A stretch of 64,000 nt of DNA from Polynucleobacter kasalickyi (GTDB taxonomy: Bacteria > Pseudomonadota > Gammaproteobacteria > Burkholderiales > Burkholderiaceae), in contig NZ_FWXJ01000002.1 in the NCBI RefSeq assembly GCF_900176405.1, positions 227,144-291,143 of the forward strand, written 5' to 3'. The translations under genes were made by a program, and so were the position numbers. The notes under the pieces are model-generated. The model saw nothing but the letters and a program-made list of their open reading frames with translations. It did not search any database and was not told the origin of the DNA. Each line of letters opens with the position of its first letter. The first letter of the stretch is position 1. This document shows, piece by piece, positions 55,933 through 64,000 of the stretch.

Positions 55933-56904
55933 ATGAAGCCTAATTTAATTCAAACTTTAATGACAGTTATTGCGCTGACTCTGTGGAGTACAACTGTTAT
56001 TGCCAAAGATTTTCCGCAAAAACCTATTAATTTAGTTGTACCTTTTGCTCCCGGTGGTGGAACAGATAGCATTGCCCGTGATTTGGCAAAGAATTTAACG
56101 GAACAGTTGGGCCAAGCAGTGATTGTCGATAACAGGGCTGGTGGTGGGGGGGCTATAGGTGCTCAAATGGTAGCTAAAGCGGATCCTGATGGCTATACCT
56201 TGTTATTTGTGACTTCTACTTTTATTACGCATGCTGCTACAGAAACCACCTTAACTTATGATGTCATCAAAGATTTTTCCCCGATTGCGATGATTGGTCG
56301 GGGTCCTTTGATGGTGGTTGCAAATTCTGAATTGGGTCTCAATTCTATTCAGGATCTGATTAAATACACAAAATCTAATCCGACGGGAGTTAATTTTTGT
56401 TCGGCTGGACAAGGTAGCATTAATCATTTAGCGGGTGAGCTCTTTAAACAAAAAACTAGCTTAGAAATGACCCATGTGCCTTATAAGGGCAGTGGTCCAG
56501 CCACTCTTGATTTGCTTGCTGGTCGTGTACAAGTTTTTTTTGCGACCATGCCAACGATGTTGCAATATGTAAAAAGCAATAAAGTCACTTTGTTAGCGAT
56601 GACGAGTGACAAAAGATCCAATCTTTTTCCACAAGTCCCGACCGTTGCAGAGTCTGGCGTTCCTGGATTTAATATCACTACTTGGTGGGGTGTTGTTGCC
56701 CCAGCAAAATTGCCCCCTGAAATTTTAAAAAAATTAAATCGAGAAATTCGTATTGCATCCGCCAAAGAGCCTTTAAAAACTAGGCTAGTCAATGAAGGTG
56801 CGACGCCTTTTCATACTGAGCCAGAAGAGATGCAAAACTTGCTAGAAAAAGAATTAAAAATGTGGCGAGAATTAGTAAAGACTGCAAATATTAAGGTCAA
56901 TTAA
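55933..56904 (+). CDS. Bug (TctC-family) periplasmic solute receptor, chromosomal copy
   Basis: A 323-residue receptor with a signal peptide (cleavage near VIAKDF, residue 25). The canonical ligand loop FAPGGGTDSIARDLAKNL is intact, followed by VIVDNRAGGGGAIGAQMVAKADPDGYTLLF, CSAGQGSINHLAGELF and HVPYKGSGPATLDLLAGRV. It binds small carboxylates or aromatics for uptake. No TctA/B genes are adjacent. A perfect TATAAT at 55,901-55,906 lacks a good -35 partner, and the start ATG follows a weak purine region. Confidence 0.93.
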   Translation: MKPNLIQTLMTVIALTLWSTTVIAKDFPQKPINLVVPFAPGGGTDSIARDLAKNLTEQLGQAVIVDNRAGGGGAIGAQMVAKADPDGYTLLFVTSTFITHAATETTLTYDVIKDFSPIAMIGRGPLMVVANSELGLNSIQDLIKYTKSNPTGVNFCSAGQGSINHLAGELFKQKTSLEMTHVPYKGSGPATLDLLAGRVQVFFATMPTMLQYVKSNKVTLLAMTSDKRSNLFPQVPTVAESGVPGFNITTWWGVVAPAKLPPEILKKLNREIRIASAKEPLKTRLVNEGATPFHTEPEEMQNLLEKELKMWRELVKTANIKVN

Positions 56905-56933
56905 TGTCATCTACCTTTTATCAAGGTAATCCA

Positions 56934-57347
56934 TTAATTGACTTCAGTTACAAAGCCGATCTTGGTTAAGCCCATTTTTTTGGAAGTACTTAGCACTTGC
57001 GCAACGATTTCATACATGACTCTTCGATCTGCCCTCAAGCTAACCTCTGGGGGAGGGTTGTTATTAGCAGCAGTTTGAGCTCTTTGTGAATATTCCGAAA
57101 GACTCACTTGTTCATTATTCCAATAAATCTGACTATTTTTATCAATCGAGACTTGTATCATTTCTGGTTTTGCAGCGCTCACCGAGCTACTAGCTTTGGG
57201 GAGTTCAATTTTGACTGAATGTTGAATCACCGGTAAGGTCACAATGAAGATGATCAGTAGTACCAACATAACATCAACAAAAGGCGTCATATTGATTTCA
57301 GCCATCAGTCCTTGATCGTCGTTATCGGAAGGGTTACTAAATGCCAT
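56934..57347 (-). CDS. exbD: Biopolymer transport protein ExbD
   Basis: The 137-residue protein has one transmembrane helix (about 22-42) after a cytoplasmic head, with the conserved aspartate in INMTPFVDVMLVLLIIFIV that takes part in proton-driven energising of TonB. The periplasmic domain of about 95 residues follows. It is the last gene of tonB-exbB-exbD and starts one base after the exbB stop. Confidence 0.94.
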   Translation of the reverse strand: MAFSNPSDNDDQGLMAEINMTPFVDVMLVLLIIFIVTLPVIQHSVKIELPKASSSVSAAKPEMIQVSIDKNSQIYWNNEQVSLSEYSQRAQTAANNNPPPEVSLRADRRVMYEIVAQVLSTSKKMGLTKIGFVTEVN

Positions 57348-57348
57348 A

Positions 57349-58062
57349 TCAAGCCCTTTTATCCGTTGAAGTGGTCATCATAAAGGTATGTAAGTCTTCG
57401 GCAAAGTGCTTGAGTTCATTCACAATGTCACGATTGGCTTTGTTAAGTGCGTTATATCCAAGTACTGCGGGGATCGCAACGGTAAGGCCTAATGCGGTCA
57501 TCACTAAAGCTTCTCCGATGGGACCTGCGACCTGATCTAAGGAGGCTGAGCCTGTCAAACCGATGGTCATCAGGGCATGGTATATACCCCACACTGTACC
57601 AAATAGACCAATAAATGGTGCGGTAGCGCCAGTTGATGCCAAGAATGCAAGGCCATTTTGTAGGTTTTTAATAATGGCATCTAGTTCTGATTTAATGGAA
57701 CTAGCTAACCAATCTTCTGCAGTTAAATGCTTCGATAATGATTTATTACTTGCCAAGGCTTCAATCGATACTCGATGCTCTTGAGTGACGCGGTAGGAAG
57801 TCGTCGCCAATTGTTGGAATGGATTGATATCCGGTTTGGAAAAATAATTTAAACCATCCTGCCAAGAGGTTTGCTTCCAAAACTCACTTACTTCGGCGCT
57901 AAGTGATTTAATTTTCCAAAGATGAATGAATTTAGTCACTAATACAAACCAAGAGCCAATGGACATCAGAATCAGCAGAATAGCCACGAAATGGGATATG
58001 GTATCCCCCGAGGCCCAGAAATGGGCAATACCAAATTCGGATGAGGTCATAGTTGGATTCAT
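57349..58062 (-). CDS. exbB: Biopolymer transport protein ExbB
   Basis: A 237-residue MotA/TolQ/ExbB proton channel protein with three transmembrane helices (about residues 22-45, 140-165 and 185-208). GLFGTVWGIYHALMTIG and GEALVMTALGLTVAIPAVLGYN are the family signatures. With ExbD it powers TonB-dependent outer-membrane receptors. The downstream ExbD and upstream TonB support ExbB over TolQ. Confidence 0.94.
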   Translation of the reverse strand: MNPTMTSSEFGIAHFWASGDTISHFVAILLILMSIGSWFVLVTKFIHLWKIKSLSAEVSEFWKQTSWQDGLNYFSKPDINPFQQLATTSYRVTQEHRVSIEALASNKSLSKHLTAEDWLASSIKSELDAIIKNLQNGLAFLASTGATAPFIGLFGTVWGIYHALMTIGLTGSASLDQVAGPIGEALVMTALGLTVAIPAVLGYNALNKANRDIVNELKHFAEDLHTFMMTTSTDKRA

Positions 58063-58088
58063 AATTTTTTCTCAGTTAATATTTTAAT

Positions 58089-58811
58089 TCAACGATTCAT
58101 TTCAAATTTAATCGATATTCCGGCACTAACGCTAGTTGGATTGCCATCGACTAAATAGGGACTAAAGCGAATTCTGGAACACAACTCTTCTGCGGCTTTA
58201 TCCAAGCGTTTAAAGCCGCTAGAGCGAAGGACCTGGGTTCTTGCAACGGAGCCAGTCTCGTCAATATAAAGAATGACACCTACTGTACCTTGTTCCCCAA
58301 TATCTTTTGAAATTCTAGGATAAAAAACATTTGTGTCCGGTTTGTAAATCATTTTTAATTGACTTAACTTAATGGAGCCACCCTCTACGCCAACCTCGTT
58401 GTTACTTTGAGTTTGAGCAGCTTTACTCACAGGTGCGGCAATTTTAGTATCTTGTGGACTAGCAGTGGCCTCAGGAGCAGGCTCAGAAATTGTTTTTTTC
58501 TGTGAGATTTCTTTGACTGGTTCCGGCGTTGGCGTACTTAATGCTTTTGATTTTTCTGGAGCAATTGCAAGTATTTTTGGCGGTGGTGGCGATTTTTCCG
58601 GCGGCTTGGGCACTTCTTTTATCGGCTCAGGTGGCTTTGGCTTCGGGACGCTTGAAGGTGGAATTAACTCTGCTTGTAGCATTTCAACCTTCTCTGGAAC
58701 TTGGCTATTTTTGTCAAATTGTTGTAAGGTAATCAGCAAAGCGGCATGCACTAAAACGACGATCAAAAAGATCACGAGATCGCGAAGATGTTTTGAGAAG
58801 ACTTGCATCAT
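58089..58811 (-). CDS. tonB: Energy transducer TonB
   Basis: The protein has a transmembrane anchor near residues 10-30 (DLVIFLIVVLVHAALLI), a long Pro/Lys/Glu-rich periplasmic spacer (about 45-125) and a C-terminal TonB domain with YPRISKDIGEQGTVGVILYID and the ending SAGISIKFEMNR. The open frame begins further up at 58,856, but the ATG at 58,809-58,811 is preferred: it overlaps the murI stop in an ATGA arrangement and puts the anchor at the usual place, giving 240 residues. It couples ExbB/ExbD energy to outer-membrane transport. Confidence 0.9.
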   Translation of the reverse strand: MMQVFSKHLRDLVIFLIVVLVHAALLITLQQFDKNSQVPEKVEMLQAELIPPSSVPKPKPPEPIKEVPKPPEKSPPPPKILAIAPEKSKALSTPTPEPVKEISQKKTISEPAPEATASPQDTKIAAPVSKAAQTQSNNEVGVEGGSIKLSQLKMIYKPDTNVFYPRISKDIGEQGTVGVILYIDETGSVARTQVLRSSGFKRLDKAAEELCSRIRFSPYLVDGNPTSVSAGISIKFEMNR

Positions 58812-59602
58812 AGGGCGACTGAAACTGCTTCTAACTGAGTATTGGGGTTTTGACAACCGATTAAATGATTCGTTTGATCTAGGATCAATTGGGCATCACC
58901 GGTTGTGAATAATTTTACTCGGGTAGTTTGTTGACTCGGCACTACCAGGATTTTCCGGGCTAATTGTTTAATGATGGCAGAGCTCGTATCAATCACCTGT
59001 AATTGATTTCCAAACTTCTTTTGAATCATAGGAATTAAGAATGGATAGTGCGTACAACCTAGAACTAAAGTATCAGCTCCAAAATCAACAAAGGTTTGAA
59101 CGTATTTTGTAATTAATTCTTCCAGCTCAGGCGCATTCAAATTTCCCTTTTCTATCAGCGGTACTAGACCAAGTCCAGCTTGAGTGATAAATTGACAATC
59201 GCCCACTAAAGACTCCAGTAGGCGTTTAAACTTTTCACTAGATAGTGTGCTTTGGGTAGCTAAAACGCCTATTTTTTTATTGGGACTTAAAGCGGCAGCC
59301 GGCTTAATGCCTGGCTCAACACCAATAATAGGGGTACTTTGAAAATGATCTCGAATCATGGCGATTGCTTGGGCAGTAGCTGTGTTACAAGCGACAACAA
59401 TTGCTTCACAGCTTTGTTCCTCAATCAACCAACTGCATAGTTTTAAACTGCGATTAGCTACCCACTCACTGGGGCGCTCTCCATAGGGCGTATTAGAAGA
59501 ATCTGCCAAATAGACGTATTCATGTCCTGGTAATTGGCGTAATGCTTCATTCAAGACGGAAAGTCCGCCTATGCCTGAGTCGAATACGCCAATCTTAGTC
59601 AA
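58808..59602 (-). CDS. murI: Glutamate racemase
   Basis: A 264-residue racemase that supplies D-glutamate for peptidoglycan. The two catalytic cysteines are in VACNTATAQA near residue 71 and LGCTHYPFLIP near residue 183, and the FDSGIGGLSVL start is typical. It lies between fumA (30 bases upstream) and tonB (4-base overlap). Confidence 0.97.
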   Translation of the reverse strand: MTKIGVFDSGIGGLSVLNEALRQLPGHEYVYLADSSNTPYGERPSEWVANRSLKLCSWLIEEQSCEAIVVACNTATAQAIAMIRDHFQSTPIIGVEPGIKPAAALSPNKKIGVLATQSTLSSEKFKRLLESLVGDCQFITQAGLGLVPLIEKGNLNAPELEELITKYVQTFVDFGADTLVLGCTHYPFLIPMIQKKFGNQLQVIDTSSAIIKQLARKILVVPSQQTTRVKLFTTGDAQLILDQTNHLIGCQNPNTQLEAVSVAL

Positions 59603-59632
59603 TGAATGATTCAGTTAGGATTGAGAAAAGAT

Positions 59633-61153
59633 TTACATCACTTTGACTGGAATCTTACCAATCTTAGCTTGCCATTCTAAAGGCCCAGTATTGTGTACTG
59701 AGGTACCTTTTGAATCTACAGCTACAGTAACAGGCATGTCCTTGACTTCAAATTCGTAAATCGCTTCCATGCCTAAGTCAGCAAATCCAACTACCTTCGC
59801 CGTTTCAATTGCTTTAGAAACAAGGTATGCTGCTCCGCCAACCGCCATGAGATAAGCTGCTTGGTGTTTTTTGATGGCTTCAATAGCTGCTGGGCCACGT
59901 TCGGCTTTACCAATCATCCCAATCAATCCAGTATTTGCTAGCATCATTTCAGTAAACTTATCCATTCTGGTCGAAGTGGTTGGACCTGCAGGACCAACGG
60001 CTTCATCACGGACTGGGTCTACTGGTCCAACGTAATAAATGACTTTGTTTTTAAAATCAACTGGCAATGCTTCACCTGCCGCCAACATTTTTTCGATACG
60101 TTGATGGGCCGCATCACGGCCGGTATACATTTTGCCGTTCAGAAGAAGTGTTTGTCCTGGTGTCCAACTTGCAACTTCTTCTGGCGTTAATGTATCGAGA
60201 TTGATTCGCTTCGATTTTTCTGTATCTGCTTTCCAAGCAACATCAGGCCAGTCGTCTAAATTTGGCACCGGTAAGATCGCTGGGCCTGCGCCGTTCAGGT
60301 GAAAATGAATATGACGTGTTGCAGCACAATTTGGAATCATCGCAACCGGTAAAGAAGCAGCATGGGTTGGATAATCTAAGATTTTCACATCCACTACTGT
60401 GGTCAAACCACCTAAACCTTGTGCACCAATTCCTAAAGAATTTACTTTTTCAAAGAGTTCCAAGCGTAACTCTTCCACTTTGTTTTGCGGGCCTTTTTCA
60501 ATCAAGTCATGAATATTAATGGGGTCCATTAAAGATTCTTTAGCTAATAGCATCGCTTTTTCAGGTGTACCACCAATACCAATCCCTAAAATGCCTGGAG
60601 GACACCAACCAGCACCCATGGTAGGGAGCGTTTTTAAAACCCAATCAACAATTGAGTCTGAGGGATTGAGCATCACTAGTTTGCTTTTGTTTTCAGATCC
60701 ACCACCTTTAGCCGCGCAAATCACGTCAACGGAATCCCCTTCAACGATTTCATAATGAATGACAGCCGGTGTGTTGTCCTTCGTATTGGATCTTTTACCT
60801 GCAGGATCTCTTAAGATAGATGCTCTTAACGGGTTTTCATGATTTCCGTAGGCACGTCTGACACCTTCGTTGACCATGTCAGTAACACTCATCTTGGCAT
60901 CCCACTGAACATTCATCCCGACCTTTAAGAACACTACAGCAATACCTGTGTCCTGACACAAGGGACGTTTGCCTTCAGCACACATCCTGCTATTAGTCAA
61001 AATTTGTGCAATTGCATCCTTTGCAGCTGGGCTTTCTTCACGATCGTAAGCCTTCCCTAATGCTTGGATATAGTCAAGCGGGTGATAGTAGGAAATATAC
61101 TGAAAGCCATCAGCGATACTTTTAATAAAGTCTTCTTGTCGGATAATTGTCAT
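59633..61153 (-). CDS. fumA: Fumarate hydratase, class I (iron-sulfur)
   Basis: A 506-residue oxygen-sensitive fumarase with a 4Fe-4S cluster. The three cluster cysteines are expected in RPLCQDTGIAVV near residue 64, PNCAATRHIHFHLNG near 278 and the glycine-rich GWCPPGILGIGIGGTPEKAM near 180. The beta part (about 340-506) carries VGPAGPTTSTRMDKF. It converts fumarate to malate in the TCA cycle. It is the first gene of a minus-strand run with murI and tonB-exbB-exbD and is divergent from acs. Confidence 0.95.
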   Translation of the reverse strand: MTIIRQEDFIKSIADGFQYISYYHPLDYIQALGKAYDREESPAAKDAIAQILTNSRMCAEGKRPLCQDTGIAVVFLKVGMNVQWDAKMSVTDMVNEGVRRAYGNHENPLRASILRDPAGKRSNTKDNTPAVIHYEIVEGDSVDVICAAKGGGSENKSKLVMLNPSDSIVDWVLKTLPTMGAGWCPPGILGIGIGGTPEKAMLLAKESLMDPINIHDLIEKGPQNKVEELRLELFEKVNSLGIGAQGLGGLTTVVDVKILDYPTHAASLPVAMIPNCAATRHIHFHLNGAGPAILPVPNLDDWPDVAWKADTEKSKRINLDTLTPEEVASWTPGQTLLLNGKMYTGRDAAHQRIEKMLAAGEALPVDFKNKVIYYVGPVDPVRDEAVGPAGPTTSTRMDKFTEMMLANTGLIGMIGKAERGPAAIEAIKKHQAAYLMAVGGAAYLVSKAIETAKVVGFADLGMEAIYEFEVKDMPVTVAVDSKGTSVHNTGPLEWQAKIGKIPVKVM

Positions 61154-61375
61154 AGTAAGAATTAAAGAGGGTTTATATTAGTAGAGAGAAATTGAAATTG
61201 AATAAAACTAAAACTTAAACAATATTTTAATTTTAATGGTTTTAACTCGAATATCTAAAAAAGCTCCATGATTTAATAAAAATAATTAAAAAAATGATGG
61301 TTTATATGGATGTCCATATCATTTAGATGGTTGTATTCTTAATAAGTTAGTCAATTTATATTATAGGAGAGAAGC

Positions 61376-63361
61376 ATGTCCGGAATGTCCCAATTGTTAG
61401 TTGAAGATCGTCTTTTTCAAGCACCTAAAGCATTTTCTAAAAAAGCTGCCATTTCTAGCATGAAGCAATACAAAGCAATGTGCCAGGCTTTTGAAAATGA
61501 TTTTGATGGTACTTGGGCGAGATTAGCAAAAGAGACTCTCTATTGGAAGAAGCCTTTTAAAACGGTTTTAGATGAATCTGAAGCACCTTTTTATAAGTGG
61601 TTTTCTGAGGGCACCACGAACGCGTCCTATAACTGTACGGACAGAATTATCAAGGCAGGCTTAGGTGAAAAAACCGCGATTATTTTTGAATCAGATGCAG
61701 GAGATGTGACTCGTATTTCTTATCAAGAATTACATGAAAGAGTGTGTAAATTTGCCAATGGTTTGCGTGCTTTAGGCGTTGGTAAAGGTGATCGAGTTGT
61801 GTTGTATATGGCAATGTCCATCGAGGGTGTGGTTGCCATGCAGGCCTGCGCTAGGATTGGTGCAACGCACTCAGTCGTGTTCGGTGGATTTTCAGCTAAA
61901 TCTTTAGAGGAAAGAATTGTTGACGTTGGTGCAACCACCGTTATTACAGCTGATGAACAAATGCGTGGCGGTAAACAATTACCTCTGAAAGCGATTGTTG
62001 ATGAAGCACTCGAATTAGGTGCTAAATCCATTGTGAAAAATGTGATTGTTTATAAACGGACTGGTTCTGAGACAGTGCCTTTTACTCCAGGACGTGATCA
62101 TTGGATGCACGATGTTAGTGCGAAACAATCAAAAAAATGTGAGCCTGAGTGGGTTGAGGCAGAACATCCTTTATTCGTTCTCTATACATCTGGTTCGACT
62201 GGTAAGCCAAAGGGTGTCGTTCATGCTACTGGCGGCTATTTATTGTGGGCTAATTTAACGATGCAATGGACTTTTGATCTTCGTCAAAATGACGTGTTTT
62301 GGTGTACTGCAGATATTGGTTGGATTACTGGTCACAGTTATATTGCTTATGGGCCACTTTCCGTTGGTGGTACTCAGATTGTCTTTGAAGGCTTGCCGAC
62401 TTATCCAAATGCGGGACGTTTTTGGGACATGATTGAGCGCCATAAAGTAAGTATTTTTTACACTGCGCCAACTGCTATCCGTTCATTAATCAAAGCATCT
62501 GATTTAAATCCTGATACACATCCAAAGAACTACAAACTAAAAAGTTTGCGTTTGTTGGGTTCTGTTGGTGAGCCGATTAATCCAGAAGCGTGGATGTGGT
62601 ATCACAAGAATGTGGGTGGTGAAAAGTGTCCGATTGTTGATACCTTCTGGCAAACCGAAACGGGTGGCCATATGATTACGCCATTACCTGGAGCAACACC
62701 TCTCGTGCCAGGTTCTTGTACGCTACCTTTGCCCGGTATTATGGCAGCGATTGTTGATGAAACAGGTCAGGATATGCCGAATGGCCAAGGTGGTATTTTG
62801 GTCGTGAAAAAGCCATGGCCGTCGATGATTCGTAATATTTGGAATGACCCAGAGCGTTTTAAAAAGAGCTATTTCCCAGCAGATTTAGGGGGTAATTTAT
62901 ACCTTGCGGGCGATGGGGCAATCAGAAACGCTAAAACGGCTTACTTTACAATTACCGGTCGAATTGATGATGTCTTGAACGTGTCAGGACACCGTATGGG
63001 AACCATGGAAATTGAATCATGCCTAGTGGCACATAGCGATGTAGCGGAGGCAGCGGTTGTCGGTCGGCCAGATGATTTAACTGGGGAAGCAATTGTGGCT
63101 TATGTGGTTCTCAAAGGAGCTAGACCAGAAGGTGAGGCAGCACAGAAAAAAGCCTTAGAACTGCGGAATTGGGTCAACAAGGAAATTGGACCAATTGCTA
63201 AACCAAAAGAAATTCGCTTTGGAGATAATTTGCCGAAGACCCGTTCTGGAAAAATCATGAGAAGACTATTGAGAGTCCTAGCGAAAGGTGAGGATATTAC
63301 TCAAGATACTTCAACCCTAGAAAATCCAGGAATCTTAGAGCAACTCAAACATGCCGTGTAA
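61376..63361 (+). CDS. acs: Acetyl-CoA synthetase
   Basis: The 661-residue AMP-forming enzyme activates acetate to acetyl-CoA. The adenylate-binding loop [14 protein letters not shown] is near residue 272, [19 protein letters not shown] near 421, [21 protein letters not shown] near 530, and the C-terminal lysine that is acetylated in the family lies in [10 protein letters not shown] near residue 625. A GGAGAG Shine-Dalgarno precedes the ATG. The 222-base divergent region with fumA is AT-rich and should hold both promoters, though none is clear. A terminator follows. Confidence 0.97.
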   Translation: MSGMSQLLVEDRLFQAPKAFSKKAAISSMKQYKAMCQAFENDFDGTWARLAKETLYWKKPFKTVLDESEAPFYKWFSEGTTNASYNCTDRIIKAGLGEKTAIIFESDAGDVTRISYQELHERVCKFANGLRALGVGKGDRVVLYMAMSIEGVVAMQACARIGATHSVVFGGFSAKSLEERIVDVGATTVITADEQMRGGKQLPLKAIVDEALELGAKSIVKNVIVYKRTGSETVPFTPGRDHWMHDVSAKQSKKCEPEWVEAEHPLFVLYTSGSTGKPKGVVHATGGYLLWANLTMQWTFDLRQNDVFWCTADIGWITGHSYIAYGPLSVGGTQIVFEGLPTYPNAGRFWDMIERHKVSIFYTAPTAIRSLIKASDLNPDTHPKNYKLKSLRLLGSVGEPINPEAWMWYHKNVGGEKCPIVDTFWQTETGGHMITPLPGATPLVPGSCTLPLPGIMAAIVDETGQDMPNGQGGILVVKKPWPSMIRNIWNDPERFKKSYFPADLGGNLYLAGDGAIRNAKTAYFTITGRIDDVLNVSGHRMGTMEIESCLVAHSDVAEAAVVGRPDDLTGEAIVAYVVLKGARPEGEAAQKKALELRNWVNKEIGPIAKPKEIRFGDNLPKTRSGKIMRRLLRVLAKGEDITQDTSTLENPGILEQLKHAV

Positions 63362-63397
63362 TTCTCAGCTTTGAAATAAAGGTTGTTATTTATATTT

Positions 63398-63424
63398 AAG
63401 GGGGCTTCGGCTCCCTTATTTAAT
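63398..63424 (+). terminator. Terminator of acs
   Basis: AAGGGGGC - TTCG - GCTCCCTT forms an 8-pair stem with one G-T pair and a stable TTCG loop, followed by ATTTAATTATTT. It lies 36 bases past the acs stop. Confidence 0.85.
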
Positions 63425-63497
63425 TATTTTTATGATCAAATTTGTAGTCAGCATGAAACAAGAGGCTAAGAATTTATAAAGAAATTCAAACTCAACG

Positions 63498-63503
63498 TAT
63501 AAT
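63498..63503 (+). promoter_or_regulatory. -10 box of tRNA-Ser promoter
   Basis: A perfect TATAAT ends 13 bases before the mature tRNA-Ser 5' end, the correct spacing. The -35 region (about 63,475) is poor. Confidence 0.55.
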
Positions 63504-63516
63504 AGTCAATTCCAGC

Positions 63517-63607
63517 GGAAGGGTGGATGAGCGGTTTAAGTCACACGCCTGGAAAGCGTGCGTAGGTTAATCGCCTACCGCGGGTTCGAATCCCGCCCCT
63601 TCCGCCA
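63517..63607 (+). tRNA. tRNA-Ser(GGA)
   Basis: A 91-base class II tRNA with encoded CCA. The acceptor stem pairs GGAAGGG with CCCTTCC and the discriminator is G, as expected for serine. The anticodon loop CTGGAAA gives GGA; a long variable arm pairs GTAGG with CCTAC, and the T-arm is GCGGG-TTCGAAT-CCCGC. Confidence 0.97.
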
Positions 63608-63618
63608 GTAATTTAATC

Positions 63619-63647
63619 AGAGCCCCTCTAAACAGGGGCTCTTTTTT
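63619..63647 (+). terminator. Terminator after tRNA-Ser
   Basis: AGAGCCCCT and AGGGGCTCT form a perfect 9-base stem with a 6-base loop, followed by a T-run. It sits 11 bases behind the tRNA. Confidence 0.94.
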
Positions 63648-63683
63648 GCTCTGTAGAACCTCAGTGAGAGACTTTTAGGCTAA

Positions 63684-63920
63684 ATGACTCCAGAAACCTT
63701 AGAAAAACTAGTCTCGATGAAAATGCCCTATGGTAAATATGCCGGGAGACTTCTATGCGACCTGCCAGGAAATTATTTGGCTTGGTTTGCTCGAGAGGGC
63801 TTTCCCAAAGGACAACTCGGCGAACTCCTTGAACTAATGCATACCTTGGATCACAACGCACTTACGCATTTATTAGATCCATTAAAAAAACATCCAAAGT
63901 CTGTAGGCTCTTCACCATAA
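63684..63920 (+). CDS. DUF3820 family small protein
   Basis: A 78-residue protein with the DUF3820 pattern: MPYGKYAGRLLCDLPGNYLAWF, then GFPKGQLGELLELM and a final LLDPL. The family is also called QSregVF-like, after a possible link to quorum-sensing-regulated virulence in Pseudomonas, but its biochemical role is unknown; part of the fold resembles segments of exonuclease-associated proteins. It stands alone after tRNA-Ser. Confidence 0.82.
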   Translation: MTPETLEKLVSMKMPYGKYAGRLLCDLPGNYLAWFAREGFPKGQLGELLELMHTLDHNALTHLLDPLKKHPKSVGSSP

Positions 63921-64000
63921 TCGGGGGATGAGCATTTATTAAACACGATTAATTACTCCATTCCAACCGCATAAAGCCAAGACTCTCAGTCGGTAGTTTT

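Noticed and set aside
58465..58908. Plus-strand frame of 147 codons rich in glycine and serine opposite tonB
   Set aside because: It is the complement of the proline/lysine-rich TonB spacer, which naturally reads as Gly/Ser-rich on the other strand.
63949..64000. Minus-strand frame entering from the right edge and ending in a TAA at 63,949
   Set aside because: Only about 16 codons are inside the window. It could be the 3' end of a real gene, but nothing can be recognised from so little sequence.
1..64000. CRISPR arrays, restriction-modification, toxin-antitoxin, retron or other defence systems
   Set aside because: Both strands were read for regular repeats and for the typical proteins; none were seen. 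The only accessory block is the tRNA-Cys island, and its cargo looks metabolic.

Overview
The window is a 64 kb stretch of a low-GC betaproteobacterial chromosome. Its gene order and protein types point to the Burkholderiaceae, most likely Polynucleobacter or a close relative. The evidence is: the yceD-rpmF-plsX-fabHDG-acpP-fabF run followed by degQ-lepA-lepB-rnc-era-recO-pdxJ-acpS-nagZ; EF-P with its arginine rhamnosyltransferase EarP; two Bug/TctC-type solute receptors; a fused LivM-LivG transporter subunit; and a 7-iron ferredoxin beside a TrxR-like ferredoxin-NADP reductase. The genus is an inference from order and composition, not a search result. Most of the window is core housekeeping sequence with tight spacing and many 1-4 bp overlaps.

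Layout: 0-7 kb holds a partial rsgA, an M48 protease, orn, mog, pmbA, folA, thyA, ferredoxin reductase and ferredoxin. 7-14 kb holds a 2-hydroxyacid dehydrogenase, a small membrane protein, the molybdenum-cofactor genes moeA-mobA-moaA, and rne. A 500 bp rne/rluC divergent region follows. 14.8-19.4 kb carries rluC, a HAD phosphatase, an S49 protease, a tetrapyrrole-methylase family methyltransferase, maf and yceD. 19.5-25.3 kb is the fatty acid synthesis operon. 25.3-34 kb is the degQ-lepA-...-nagZ run. 34-38.3 kb carries efp, earP, uvrC and pgsA, followed by tRNA-Gly and tRNA-Cys.

The main discovery is a small integrated island of about 4.1 kb between tRNA-Cys (38,615-38,688) and recQ (42,943). 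An imperfect copy of the tRNA-Cys 3' end (18 of 20 bases) lies at 42,805-42,824 and looks like the second attachment repeat. Directly after the tRNA is the N-terminal remnant of a P4-type tyrosine integrase with two in-frame stops. The cargo is a minus-strand operon: a 5'-truncated crotonase, a Bug receptor, an MDR oxidoreductase and an amidohydrolase-2 protein. It reads as a decaying catabolic cassette that can no longer move by itself.

After the island come recQ, a membrane EAL phosphodiesterase with a degenerate GGDEF domain, an alpha/beta hydrolase, a penicillin-acylase family Ntn hydrolase, the liv branched-chain amino acid transporter operon, tRNA-Leu(UAA), a second Bug receptor, the fumA-murI-tonB-exbB-exbD gene run, acs, tRNA-Ser and a DUF3820 protein. 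I saw no CRISPR array, intact insertion sequence, prophage, rRNA or recognisable defence system.
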